Source: Owenia fusiformis (taxonomy: Eukaryota; Annelida; Polychaeta; Sabellida; Oweniidae). From it: a stretch of DNA of 64,000 nucleotides. A program made the translations under genes and the position numbers. A model generated the notes under the pieces. That model was not told the origin of the DNA, searched no databases, and saw only the letters and a program-made list of their open reading frames with translations. Numbering within the stretch: the stretch's first letter is position 1; every line of letters begins with the position of its first letter. The stretch covers positions 11,366,150 through 11,430,149 of the forward strand of contig CAIIXF020000002.1 of assembly GCA_903813345.2 (NCBI GenBank). The letters are read 5' to 3'. Shown one piece after another: positions 13,301-28,300 of this stretch.

Positions 13301-16300
13301 TGAGATATTGGCTCTCAAAATAACTAACTGATTTTCCGACACGCAAATGTCTTTTCCGAAGAGCATGTGTATTTTAAGACTGAAGTAATATGATACCCTA
13401 AAAACTTTTTTAAAACAAAATGCATTTAGTTTCTTGAATATTCAAAACTAATAAATAGCTTTGAACTGTCATATATACCTGTAAAATCAATTTTAAAATT
13501 CCGACACAAGAAAAAAGTCCTTTCCGAAGAGCTCTTCGGAAAAGACAAACTCTGTCAAAACAGTGCATTTACCAACAATATTGAAGAAAAACACACTGGA
13601 ATATATTTTCTGATGAACTTTTATACATAAAATATCTTTACTGAAGTAACTAAGACTTAAACAGGAACTACAAAAGTAAATGTGTCCTTTCCGAAGAGCA
13701 ATTCAGTCTCTGATTAGGAATGCTGTATTGGATGTCTATAACTAACTTTTCTACTGATGTATAAAGGCATTAGCACAATGTTTACAAATATTACATTGAA
13801 TCTTGATTTGAACAGTACTGTAAAACCCCTTAAAACACTCAAGTGTAAAATTGCAAATGAAGAATGCCGCAAATATAAAATTGTATCTTCATCACTATTT
13901 TTCCTGTGATAATAGGTTCAATTCACTGACAATTACCACCAACAATTGAGTCGTTTCTGTGCATAATGCTGTTTCATAGGCCTACATGTCCCCAGCCCAG
14001 CAACTAAAAAACTACAAGTACATTCATGATAGCCTTAAAGTGATGACTTTAATGATGTTTTGCCCTATCATCGCCCATATATTTACCTATGAAAAATCAC
14101 AGTTAATGATGTAATCAGTGGTAAATCTCAAAAACATGAATACATGAATAGAAACAAATGTACAATCTCCGAAAATTGCTCCCTCTATTTCAATCTGTTA
14201 AACAGTATTTAGCAATACACTAAAAAATGTCCTTTCCGAAGAGCTTTGGACAAGTGTAGTTTCGTCATATGGTACACATATATACTATCATGATTGTCTC
14301 ATATATAATCAAACATTATTAAGGACTTTGTAATGATTCAGACAGAAGGAAAAATCAACAGGATATTCAACATTATTAAGTATTATCGTAATTGGAAAAA
14401 TGATTGAACTTTTTTGCCGAAATCACGGGCCAAGTGACGAGATTGGTCTTCCTAATTCATTTCTATGATAAGGATTCAGATAAAAACTATTAGTTATTTA
14501 GAACCATATATGTGCATGCTTTAAAACAAAAAATGTGGAACATATATTGAAACTTATATATACCCTTTATAATTGCAATTATGTGTGTGTCCTTTCCGAA
14601 GAGCCAAAGTTGGGGCTTGTAATATCATCCTGATTTTTTCAACATCGATGCAAAAAGTTATCTCCGGGTCAATAAAAAATGAAAGGTAAGACATTAAGTA
14701 AAATTATGATTCAGGAAAATGTTTTCTTCTAGCAAGTTTGAAAATCCACTTCTATGGGACTAAAAGTGCTACCAATAGCTTGCTCAAGCCCATACAGGGT
14801 GGTAAAAAAAACGGCAACCCTAGATTTTTCAAATATCTTTGTCATTCTAAGAAATAACTCCCTGATATTTTACACATTTGTACATCATTCCATTTCCTAC
14901 CAACCTACCATATTTCTTGAACATCGGACTGATAGTTACAATATTACTGCATTTTAAACAACATGCCCCAGATGGCCACTTTCGGGCTGTCTGAGCTGGT
15001 CTGTTATTCAAATGAACTCCATTTTTACCACTACTTACTTACTCAAGTTTTACCACTTGAGATGCTGAAGGATGTAGGAATGATATAATTAAATTGGCAA
15101 TGAACTCACAATTTTTTCACTTGGCACCTTTTGAGGTGGATCCCGGCTATGGCATTAATAGTTGAGAAATAGGGATCGAAACCAGCCATAGTTTTCTCCT
15201 GATGACCATTGTGAATTGTTGTGTTTTATGGATTATGATGACGGCTTTGCGAACGGATGTTGACCCTTTGAATTGCCTATGGACTTCGAGACTGGATTTT
15301 ATCTATCCTACATCATTTGAGACTGAATACTCTATCTTTTATGAGTACTAGTATCTACAACTATTTTTGATGTTATGAGTATTGGCTATCAATTTTTTCA
15401 ATTTTTCTTCAACATGTATTGTAATGACTTCAGTATGAATGAAATGTCCCTTGGTGTTCTGGTCCTGGATTGTGATATTGGTTCTCGATTGGAGGGGGGA
15501 GGGGAATGTTAGACATTGTTTCTTTTCACATTAGATTATGGTTTTGGGATATATAGGGTCTACTTTTCTTATGACAGATTTACACTTACAGTTTGCTTTT
15601 CTTGTTGGGTTTCTTTAAAGTTTTTAGTCACCCTTCCCTTTGGCATTTGTGCTTATATATCCAACTTGATGCACTGGTAAACTCTAACAATTATGTATTC
15701 TTGGGGAACCAAGCACTTGATGAAGTAGTGGAGAGGCACCTTCACACAGATGCACAGTTTAGTGTGTTCTCAGGAGATAGGGTCCTTTACCTTTGATGAT
15801 ATCAACGGATATGCAATAACTGTCAACATCTCTCTATTTTGTGATCCCCATGGAGTTCTTGAGGACTTTAGGTGAACCCAGAGGGGATAGGCAGCAACAG
15901 CGGTTCCAACAAGACAGAACCATACCCCATACACCCAATGATGCACAATAATGGCTTTGGGACCACTTCAATGACCACATTATCAGCAGTACAACAGACA
16001 ATGAATGGGCACCCCATAGCCCAGATATGGCCCCATTTAATCTTTACCAATGGGGATACCCCAAAGACAGAACGTAGGGTAATAACATCAGAAAAACTGT
16101 TGACCTCAAAATAAAGATCACATGTCTCGGTCAGGCCATACTTCCTGAGGAATGCAGTTATGTTATTGACAGGTTTGAAAAATGTGTGCAGGTTTGCCTA
16201 CAGCACATATTGGAAAATTGGGGCACCTTGTTTAAAGTGCTTTAACATTGCGACTATCAGTCCAATGTTCATAAAATAACACAGTCTAGTATGAAATTGA

Positions 16301-19300
16301 ATGATGCACACGTGTGCCAAAATGACAAAGATATGAGAAAAAATTAGGGTTACAGTTTTTTTTGACCGTAGTATTATCAAATAATAATTAAATGAATCAA
16401 AGTGACACCAAATAATGGTTCACCTGAGCTCCAAATTAATTTAAATATGGGAGACACAGAACCAAAGAATTACAGGTAAACATACTTTTAATAGGACTAC
16501 CAAACCAAAGATGCATGCTACAGGTGTATTGGGGCAAATAAAACACAACATAAATCTGATTTAATCATTTAAGGATCGAAGTCCTGTATCTATAAACGAA
16601 GCTATGACTGCTTAAAATCATCACCTGCCTGGAATACATGATTATTTTTCATAAATTAATGTTTATAAAAATATACCTAGCATTTCGTTCAGTGCAATCT
16701 TATGCAACCAAAAATTTCATATTCTCAAATAGTAACATCAACAGTTTGGAAAAACTTAGTTAATTTTGTTATGGTTTGATCCTCCTACCCTCATCTTACA
16801 ATCTAAAATGTTGATCTGTCTTTCACTAGAATACTTTAATTAAAGAATCAATACTATTCACTAACAAAACCATCATTTAGCCCCTTCCCCTAATGAAACT
16901 AACTTTGTCATTTCATAACTGTTGATAATTGGATGCTATACCTAAGCATCGTGAAAGGTGGAGGGAAAGTATTGCAACAGATTTCGGACAGTCATATGTT
17001 GGATTTTGGCTATTTTCTTAGGATTTAAACCACCTTTCAATATATTACAGAAATCACTGGCTGTTTCCAGATTGGGATAATGTACAAAAAAAACCTATAA
17101 AGGCAATCTTATTTTTTCAGAGAGAAATTGTCATGAAAGCTTCCAAGGTTATCAAAAGTAGGGATTAAAACATATACACGTACTAGATAGCTTTTCATAT
17201 CTTTTTCCAATTTAATTCCTTTAAAAGCGTATTGGCAAGCCTAACATATTTTATACAGCTTCATTAACTTGGTGCTTTATACAATGGGGTCATAATTAAC
17301 CCATAATTAACCAATAGCTCCGAGTCTTTCCTATTTACTTCAATACACAGCTAACCAACCTTTCAAGGCATACATTTTGCAGATAGCAATAGTGCTTGGG
17401 TGCAAGTGATTCAGTTGCAAGTGATTCAGGTGCAAGGAATTCAAGTATGATACTAGTCATGTCAATAGTCTGCTAGAATATTGAAAGACTACAAAAACTT
17501 TTGGCAAGACATTTTTCTTCTCTATATCTACAATTATCAATTTAGTAACGTTGGTACATATTGTTCCTATATATACCAATCTGAACTTTATGTATGCCTG
17601 AAAAGTTTACAAGCTCTGTATTAAGCTTAAGATTCCCAATAGACCTACCATCTTCTTACTTTATCGCTTTTATCACCATTTCTAAAATATAATTTAAAAT
17701 TCAAAGGATTCAGGAGGGGTGCATTCAGACTTAGTAAACTCACAATGATTTCATGGATTACATCATATGACATGCAATTTACATTCAGGGGATGGAGTTT
17801 GGGACCAGGGGACTAATGGCCTGGGGACTGAGGCCAAGTGACTGAAGGGCCATGGGGAACTGGGAGTCTTGTATTTCCTCATACCCATATTTCCCCCTCC
17901 TCTTTCCTGTCAGTGGGATTATATTCTCCACATATGGTTTTCCAGCTAAGTCATAGGTCAGGCTCATTCTAAAATTCATTATCATTTCAAATGAAAAATG
18001 AAACCTTGGAAGGTATCTTATTTAACAGGTTCAAAAATGATGAAAAGGGGCTCCAGAACATACATGTAAAATGCGTTGTAAGATCAGGGCAAGAAAATCA
18101 ATTATAATCAGGATGTATTGAAGTGGTGAAAGAGTACATAAAAGGAAATAAAGATGTATGGGTGTTGAGGCTTTTTCGCATTCAAGAATATCTAAAAGGA
18201 TAATGCTAAAATACAAAATATAGCTTAAGGGACAGTATTTAAGTTATCTTTGATGGCTTCAAATGTGAAAATATTGCAGGAAATTTATTTTGATTCTCAA
18301 AGTAATGAAAACCTGCTAATAATTACAATAAAAGTTCAATTCAAGGGGAATCTCCCCGACCTAGAAGTCACATTTGCAAAGAAAATAAATTTCCAAAGTT
18401 GATAAACTCTTTTCAAAACCATATTTCCAGATGTAATTTTACATGTAAATGACGTAAATCAAGATAATTTCTACTTGCATTTAGTCTATTGTGATAATTG
18501 TGTCTTCAAGATGTGCAAAATTTCAAGCTTTGTTACATGAATGAAAATCAGTTTTCTTGCTATTGCACAATTCAAAACAAAAGGTATGTATATAACAAAT
18601 ATATTTTAAAGATTTGCTTAAATAGGAATTACATTTCAAGGCAAGAGTATGAAGTAAAATCATGTAATAGATGAAAGATACACATACATAAGGGTTATGT
18701 ACTGGGAGGTTTTGGATACAGGTTTTATCCCAAGGGAAATATGTGTATATCCCAAGGGACCGCAGGGAACGAGGGATATACACATATTTCCCGAGGGATA
18801 AAGCCTGTATCCAAAATCGACCGTACATAACAGATGTATTTCATACCTACTGATGTTCTAGGTACGTCATATACCTTATAAAGTTCCAAAATTAAAAAAT
18901 ATACTTAAGATACGCATTTTCTTGGTGTTATAAAGTGTTTTTTAAGTTTCTGAGATTTTCAAACTCATATAACTCATATTTTGAAAAATAAAATTTGAAA
19001 AAAATGTGAAAAAAAATTTGAAAAAGAATGTGAAAATTTTTTTTGAAAAAATGGGAAACTTTTTTTTGGAAAAAAAAATTTGAAAAAAATTCAAAAAAAA
19101 TGTGAAAAAAGAATTTTGAAAAAAAATTTCAGGAGCGGGACCGGGATGGATACAGCGTGTATCCATCCCGCCCCGGGCCTTGGCTAGATACAGTATATAT
19201 TCCCGCTCGTTATGTACCTAGAACCTCAGTAGGTATGAAATACATGTAGATTTACATAGATGTATAATCCAACAGCAAACAGTGGTGTGCAGAGAGATAT

Positions 19301-22300
19301 TGAATGACAAAATTGCAGAGTAAATATTACTGCACAATTTTGTCATTCCACTTTCAAATTACTACATGAAGAAAAAGATAGTCACAGACTAAATCTACAA
19401 CAAACTTACATTTACATACAAAATATTCTGAAGTATAGAATATTAAAGGTGTGGACTAAGTGGAGGGTGCAGATACATGATGGCTTATACAAGAGGTAAG
19501 GAAAATAGTTAACAACTCACCTTTTGAATGGTATCCTTGCACCATCAACAATGACCTCATCAGCAAATGCTGAGTCAGCATTATGCGCCCCTTGTCGTAC
19601 CAGGTAAAGAAACGGGACAGACTGAAATGGGCAATTCTCTGAGATGCTTTCCAGCTCATTGACACTGGGGAGGATCCATCCTGAATCTTGGCGTATCGGA
19701 TGCATCGGGTGTTTTGGAGACTGTTGGGAAGACACTGGGAGACTAATCCCCGATGCACTCGCAAGCTCCAACAGAAAGAGGGCGTTGTTTTTCATTATGA
19801 TGTGTGGTTCCGCATCATTGGGAGTGACGGGTGATTGCTTCAGCTGTATACTTGATTTCCTCCGTACTTTTTTCACTTTTTCTTTACTTGTTTGTTTTTT
19901 CTCACGGATGTATTTATCCCGGCAGTATTTACATAGAAGATACCAACTACTGCCACCTATTCCCCCATCACCACAGTTCCCCGCCCATCCATCGCAGTAA
20001 TTGCCACTACTGTTGTACCCTTGACCCCCAGCATGATGACCACAACCTGCATGTGACTGCCGCATATGGTACGTCACAGGGTGGGGGTAGGACCCCCCAC
20101 AAAGCTCACAGATCGTCTCTCTACCATTACCCAGCATCCCACCTGCTGCTTCCCCGAAAAGATTTCCCCGCAGTCCATTTCCAGGTTTGTCCTTCTTCTT
20201 ACGGGCCTTCTTGTCGCGATTCTTCGCATCATTGTCCTTTTTCTCAATGCGTTTACTTATTTTAGCATTTACAGCTGGGCTAGGCATGATAATGTTGTCC
20301 TCTATGACACGCATGGTCGACTCAGACATTTCCTCCCAGAACGATACAAGATGTTGTAAAGTTGGTGGAAGTTTTGAATCCTTCGTACCATCTTTTGCCA
20401 ATTTTTTCTCAAGCTTCTTTACACGAGAGATATGACTTTCTGATTTGTGTCTCTCCTTATTCAGCTGAATTAAGGGATCAGAGGCTGACTGTGGGAATCT
20501 ATCCTGGTTCTTTAAGGCCTGTACTTTGTTTAAATTCTGATTAACTGTTTCCGCAGAGCTTCTTCTTTCATCCATCCCGAGTTTCATTTTTGTAACAAAC
20601 GTCTTAAACTCCTTTTTCAAATTCGGGTGGAATTTCAAAAATGAAGCACATGCCATCGCATCATGAACTATTCCCTCGTGCCATAAGAATGCAGCAAACA
20701 CTGCACGCATGCATTCTGCACTTGATGGTGATAACGCTTCTTTTACAGCCTCTTTCTGAAATGACCCCGACCTTGACCTTGTAGCAGGTGACCCATGACC
20801 TCTTGTAGAGGGAGATCCTGTCCGATCACGACGACTTCGTAGCGATGACCTTCGACTATCCTTACGTGACAATTTTGGTGACATCCTGAAATTGAAGAAA
20901 TTGTGTAAACGTTGAACCAGAAGAAATTAGACATCATAAAAAATGCATTTTTATTCCAATTTATTGCTCAAACCACAAAGAACACTTTATTGTCCAGATT
21001 TTCTGAAAGCGACCCCATAAATGAGCCTTAAAATCCCATGCAAAGTTTGAATGTTTTTAACTTTATGTGGGGTCTATGAACTTGGGCTTAGTGGTAACAA
21101 ACCTGAGAGGAGCTTCCTCTTTAGGTGATGAGCTGCCTATACTGAAGTGACCTGGTTGACCAGGTGGGCCTGGCTCCTGGGCTTTAACTATAGCTACTGC
21201 TTTGCTAGGGCTGCCAGACATCCTGTTTGGGCTGTAAGAAAAATAAAGGTCAAAGAGTGAAAGAAAAATTCATGCTGATTTTCTTATATTTCTGCAAATT
21301 GAAAACAGTGTTTGCAATTTTTTGTTATCTATACAATGGATTCTACAGTTATCATTTAAAATAGATATATATAATCAAGCAAAATGTAAAATTAAATTAC
21401 CTGCGTGTTGGTGACTCAAACCTAGGACTTGTGTGGAGGTCACGTCGTGACAGAGGAGGTGTCTGAGGAGGTGTTGAGAATGTCCCAGAATCCTTTCTCT
21501 GTGGTGGTGTCCCAGGAAGCCTCACTGGAGATGACCTCCCTGACCCTAGACCAGGTGACCTCGACCTTGGAGAGCCAATATTAAGGTCATTTAGGGGACT
21601 CTCTCTACGTGGGGAGGCAGAGGTGAATGGCTCCCTCCTAGGACTACCAGGGGGCAGTGCTGACATACTTGACCTTGGTGAACCTGAAATTCATTTCGAG
21701 AATTGAATAATAAAACTTGTTAATTTGTCAGTATCTACTCGTATATATTGATAAATTTATATTTTTCCATTCCACTATCTTAATACAACCTTTAGATGAA
21801 GTTGAACAAATATTATGAATATTTATTTTATAAATTAATTTTAATGTAAGAGATATATGAAATGTCCCTGGGATCAACATTTGTTCAGTGTAAAATAGTA
21901 CTCTGGGCGGAAGTTCGCTGGGGGTCTTGAAAAATTGAATTTACATTGAATACATTGAATAAATTGAATACATACGTTGAATGGGCATAGGACTAGAGCT
22001 CCTAGGACTAGAATTTCTGGATGACTTCTTAGGTGTTCCAGGGGGTGTCATTGGAGGTGTAGCACCATTACCATTAGCCCTGCTCTCTCCTATGTATTGT
22101 CAAATATATTAGTGACATAATATACAGTATACAGATATTTAAACTACATGTACTTGAGAAGCAATTTACACATGTAGGATATTGACATGAATGAAGGGCT
22201 GTTGTTAAAATATTTTAAAAATCAGTTTTGTAAATTCCATTGATGTAAGTGAATAAGTATGGCATGAATTGGAGGATTCTCCCTGTAACACCATTGGCAT

Positions 22301-25300
22301 TATTAATAATTGTTCCAAAAAGAACAATTTTTGTAAAAACTTCCTTGAGCTTCTCCAAGACTAGTCTGTTAGGTTTGTCACTTATCTCTCTTATGTATGG
22401 TGCTATATTTCATGATTTATCAATTAATCATCCTCCTAAGCAGGTATCCAGAATCCATACTTCCTTCTTCCCCCTGCTATAACCAATTTGGAAGCACCCG
22501 ATTAAACTGAATCACATGATCTAATTATGCGCAATGACTTATACATGATTTCTGTTGCAGAGTTGCGCAGCCAATCAGATTGCGAGTTCTTAATCAGGGA
22601 AATGCTAACTGCTTATCGCAGGGGGTAAGAAAAATTATATTCTGGATTTTGAACCTGTGATCGGAGGATGTCATTTAATCTGACCCAAACAATCAACCTA
22701 AATAATAATGGCAAAATAATATATATCAGCCAATCAAAAAACAATATGAATATCATAATCATACAAATCTAAACATGGTACAGGTGACCCATAGTTCAGT
22801 TAAAAGTTATTACGACAATTTGACCAAATGGGCTTATCTGTCCATAGTTGAGAATGGGTATTTGTGGGTCCAACTAAAATGACTGGACTCATAGGTGGTC
22901 AAACTTCATAATGAACATTCATAATCCCATATTGCGATTCACCGACTGTGACCCACTTTCAATTTAGCCTGCATTGATTCAACCTTCAACCATTCTACCA
23001 CTCTATCAACTACCTTTCAATATAATAAGCTAATCTGAAGTGCGTCATACAGATTTATGACATATTCCTCAAAAGTGGATTTTTCAGCCCAGTTGAAGTC
23101 AAAATCAACTGGTGAAGAATGATATTAACTGACTCCAGGTCTCTTTGCCAGTGTTTATGTTACAACCCTAAGTAAGCATTAGAAGAATTTGCAACAAGCT
23201 TGATATAAAGGGTAGAGATCTCAATTTTCAACACCATTCGTATACAAACAATGATATATTACTACATACAGGGTGGACCAATTAAAATTAATTAAAAAGT
23301 TTGAGAGACCTGGTACTCTACCTAAACACAGCAGAACCATATTGCATAATATTGCAATGTTTAGGTAAAGTACTAGGCCTCTAAAAAGTTGACATTCTTT
23401 TGCCCAACCTGTGTACAAACATATAAGTATATATCAATCAAAGACAACATCTAGTCAAAGCTGTATTCTAACTGGACATTTCTTGTAAGAATCATGGATT
23501 TCCAGTTTCTGTAATTGACCAAAAGAGGAAAAGAGTAGCTGAACACAAGTTGTATTCAATATTGTTTTTCATGCTTTATTCATGTCAACATCAAGAATCT
23601 GTATTCAATAATTCTTACAAAAATTTCACCAATACAACATCCATATTCTAACTAAAAATGACAACGGCTTTGCATGTAGTGAGAAAGTATATTTTAAAAA
23701 TGTGCAGAAATATATTTAAGAAAGCACTAGCTAATTATTACGACACTTAACCCACCTATCAACTTGATCAGCTCCTTCACAGAAACTGATTTTACTTCCT
23801 TTGATAGGCTCCTCCCCCTTCCTAGGGGGTACGTGCGATATTCAGATACCATAATATTTGATTCTTTCATCGGGAAATTTTTGAGAAACTCGTCATGCTT
23901 AACTTTTCCTATTTGGTAAATATATATGGTAGACAGTTTTAACAAAAATATGTATGGTATATTCATCAAAATAAATCAAAACAATTTGTGTACATTATGT
24001 ATCGTGGGCTTATATTGAATATTGTATTAAAAATGCACCATGTGCTTGCTAGAGGCTCCATGGGGTTAGTAAAATCAATTCAAAATGTGTCAACATTTTC
24101 TACACATTCAGATTAGTGAAACAATATAACATGAATTCATTCATTTTAGTCACTCCAATTAACAGTCAGACTGCATTCATATGTATCGGTACATTCCTAT
24201 CTTAATGGAAGTTTAGCTCTAGCATTGATCTCTGATTGGTTCACAAGCAGCCAACATTTACAAAAACTGGTTTCTGATTGGTTCACAAGCAACCAGCATT
24301 TATAAAAACTGATTTCTGATTGGTTCACAAGCAGCCAGCATTTATAAAAACTGAACTCAGATTGGTTCATACTCAGTACTATTTGACATCAGTTACCAAA
24401 TTGTGTACAGAACTTTTGAATCATCAATTCTTTTTGCTCATTCCAAAATCAAGAATTTTTAATTCTAAATAACATTCGGATGGCATGAACTTTCTTTTCT
24501 CCAAAATATTCTCCTTAACAATTAGTTTATCAACATGAAAATGTTGAATGGTTTTTGAGAATATTTTATTTTAGAATATACAATTACAAAAGGCATGAAT
24601 TTTCTCACAAACACCCTTACCTAGAGCTTTGACTAGTTCTTTCACAGATACGCCCTGTAGTTCTGGGGGTAGATCAGAATTGAGGCTCTCTTGCCTCTCC
24701 AGTGTCCCCCTGGGGCTGAAAAGGGGGGACTCAGAGCTGGAGCCTTTCCTGGGGGAGGAGGAGAATGAATGCTCACTAGGGGATGCTGATCCTACAAGAA
24801 TGAAGGTAAATGTCAAATACATGTACTCAAAAGGAAAATATATATAAAGGATTTCACTAGGATAGCAAATGGTTATTGTATCTTATTGTATTCAGGTATG
24901 ACACATTAAATAAAAATAAAAATAAAAGATTACAATAAATGTACAATGATACAGCAAGAGAATCAGGAAGGTATGAGTAACTGCATTGTCTTTTAAAACT
25001 CACCTGTAAAGTTCACATGGAATAAATGAACAGTTGACAGTTGGCTTTCTGAATGAATTAACTTCGTCAACTATGGATTTGTTAGTGGTGATAAACAATT
25101 ATATCAGATCATGGGGGAGAAAGCTATAAACCCAAGGGGGACTACCTTACTATGAGGGAGTATATGAAACTCCTAAAAGAGACACACATTTTGAGAGGGA
25201 TCATTTTGCTCATGGAGAAAACTATTACTCCAGAGCTTAACCCCCCCAGGATTCTACTATACTTGCTACAATAGAAACTATGATAGTCTTGAAGAGATAC

Positions 25301-28300
25301 CCTGGGGAGATCATAATTTTCATGAGGCAGATTGACTTACTCCTAAAGGAGAAAACACACCTCTGATGAAGTCATATATGTTCCTGAAGGAGATTGCCTT
25401 ACCTGGGAATCTTGGAGAGTCTATACTGGGTGACCTAAAATCCTCTGCTAGGCCAAACCTGACCGTCTTGTGAGTCTCATGATCACTTTCACCAAATGAC
25501 GACCCGAATGATGCACCACTACCATATTTGGTATCAAATTGTCCAAATGCGGGAATCTGGGGAATTCCTGGTGCTGAAATGGAGAATGTATTTTTAAGAA
25601 TTTTAATGTATGATTGCTGAAGATATCTAGACCCTACAAAACCTACTTCAAACTCTTAATGCAAAACCTGTTTTTGCATTAAATTGTTAGAAATCTAGGC
25701 TCATTAGAAATATAAACATATGATATAAGATTATAAATGATTATGAAACAAAATGTAATTAATTAAAAGAAAATATGATTAAAACAGTTTTACATTTGGA
25801 TAAGGTAGATGGGTCTTATGTACAGCATATAAACAATATGAACTAATTAACAGAAACTAAAAGAGAACTGTCTTCAAAGATGCTACATAAGAGAATGCAA
25901 ACTACACAAACAAATCAAAGGATTGCACATAATGGTAGATTAAATATGTGGGTAATTTGGCGGAATGAGTCTGGCTTCTTTTATGAATATAACATGTTTT
26001 AAAACAAAAACATGTTAAACAAATATAAAAGCTGTTAACTCGAAACAAAATACAAGAACTAACATGGGAGATGCAAATATGTAAATTTCAAGCAGTCTCT
26101 TGAGGTAAAATTATATTGTTGGTGGTGACATAAAAACTAGCTATTCTAATAGCCCCTCCTGGACACATACGAAGACTGAGGTGCGAACAATACGATACAA
26201 TATGGTACACGAAAGCATTCCATTTTTACTAACAAGGTATAGAAATATCAGAAAATCATATAGTTAGAAGGGTGGCTTAATCAGAGAGAAAATGTATTAA
26301 ACCAGAACAACGGCAACGCCAAAGCGTAGCGAATCCCATCGAACAGAAATGGCTGGCATTTTTACAAACGAATAGCAAATATCATAAAACAACACACATA
26401 AGAAAGGCCACCATTTTCAAAATGGTTGCTCACTAGCCAAGTTGTCATCAGAAGAAATAATATGCTTTTCAGTAGCCACCTCTAAAATTTTTGAAAAATC
26501 GCACACGTACTTGTAAAATAACACACATAACAAGAACACAAATGTGTACAAAATGTCCCCACCAATGGGTGATCCCATCAAATGGTTATCCTGAAAATGA
26601 GTAGACAAGACTTTACCAACACAATTTTAATTGATCCGTCACACAGTTAACTAGAAAACATGTAAACAAGACTTTACAGACAAGATTTTAGGATGGAAAA
26701 TCCAAAATGGCTGCCTTGACATTTATCCAGAATGTCAAAAAACTAATCTGTTCCTAGATTTTCATACTAAGAATCATCCCTGAAAATATGACATTGATCT
26801 ACCAAATGGTTCACCTGAAAACGCGTAGACAAGACTTTACAGGCAAGATTTTAGGACAGAAAATCCAAAATGGCTGCCATGACATTTACACAGAATGCAA
26901 AAAAACTAATCAGATGTAGATTTTCACACTAAGAATCATCCCTGAAAATTTGATATTGATCTACCAAACGGTTCACCTAAAAACGCGTAGACAAGACTTT
27001 ACAGGCAAGATTTTAAGACGGAAAATCCAAAATGGCTGCCTTGACATTTATCCAGAATGCCAAAAAACTAATCAGATCTAGATTTTTATACTAAGAATCA
27101 TCCCTGAAAATTTGAAATTGATCCACCAAACGGTTCACCTGAAAACACGTAGACAAGACTTCACAGACAAGATTTTAGGCCGGAAAAATCCAAAATGGCC
27201 GACAATAAAAAAGTGATTATGTGTTTTTGCTGATTTCTTCTTACAAAATTATCACATATTACTACTGTTAACAATAACATAGGCTTTTACAACAAAGTAG
27301 ATCTGAAATTATTTATAAAGCTACTAAATAGTTAAAGTATGAAAACTCACAAACACCATTCAATATGATACAAAGTATTATCATGCGCTAACTTTTCTTA
27401 AGACATTCAAAATGGCTGACATGACTGAGCTAACAGGTCCAAAACCTAATCAGATCTAGAATGAAGTGAGCTGAACAAGATTTTAAGTTTTAAAAGCAAC
27501 TGTGAAGCCGTTTTTCTTAAAGTTTGCAGACAAGGATTTTAGCATTTGACTTCAAAATGGCCGACAGGAAGTAGGTATCGAGTTAAAATTTTTTCATCCA
27601 CATCTGTATGCACTCATAAGTTATCCCTGAAAATTTGAAGGTGATATCTGTAGCGGTTTTGGAGAAAACTCCCGGACGTACGGACAGACGGACGGACGGA
27701 CGGACGGACGGACAGACGTACGGACGGACAGACAGACGGACGCGCCTAGGCCGACAATATGGCCCCACATTATGTGGTGGGGACATAAAAATGGTGGCCA
27801 TTTTTCAAAATGGCCGACTACTCCCCAAAGTTTTATTAGAAAATGTGCCATTCTTAAAGTATTCACATATCAAATATGAACAAAATTGCTCCACTACTTT
27901 TTGAGTTATAGTAAAATACGTTAAAATGGCGGCCATTTTTCAAAATGGCCACCTTCTACCAAAAGTGTCATTAGAAATAGACAGTGTGCCATGCTTATAG
28001 TATTCACATACCAAATATGAACAAAATTGCTCCACTACTTTTCGATAATAATAGTAAAATACTTTAAAATGGCGGTAATTTTTCAAAATTCTTTTCAAAA
28101 TGGCCGCCTTCTACCAAAAGTGTCATAGGACAGTGTGCCATGCTTATAGTATTCACATACCAAATATGAACAAAATCGCTCCACTACTTTTCGAGTTATA
28201 GCAAAAACCGTAAAATGACGAGTAAAGGCCACCATTTTTCAAGATGGCTGCCATGTGCTTCTTTAATATCTACATTTTTAGCATTATTAATGTCCTTTAT

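Noticed and set aside
18523-18828. 101-codon minus-strand frame
   Set aside because: Its core is the hairpin at 18693-18832.
19644-20544. Plus-strand open frames (up to 144 codons) over MYCBP2 exon 23
   Set aside because: They are shadows of the conserved minus-strand exon, which matches human MYCBP2 throughout.
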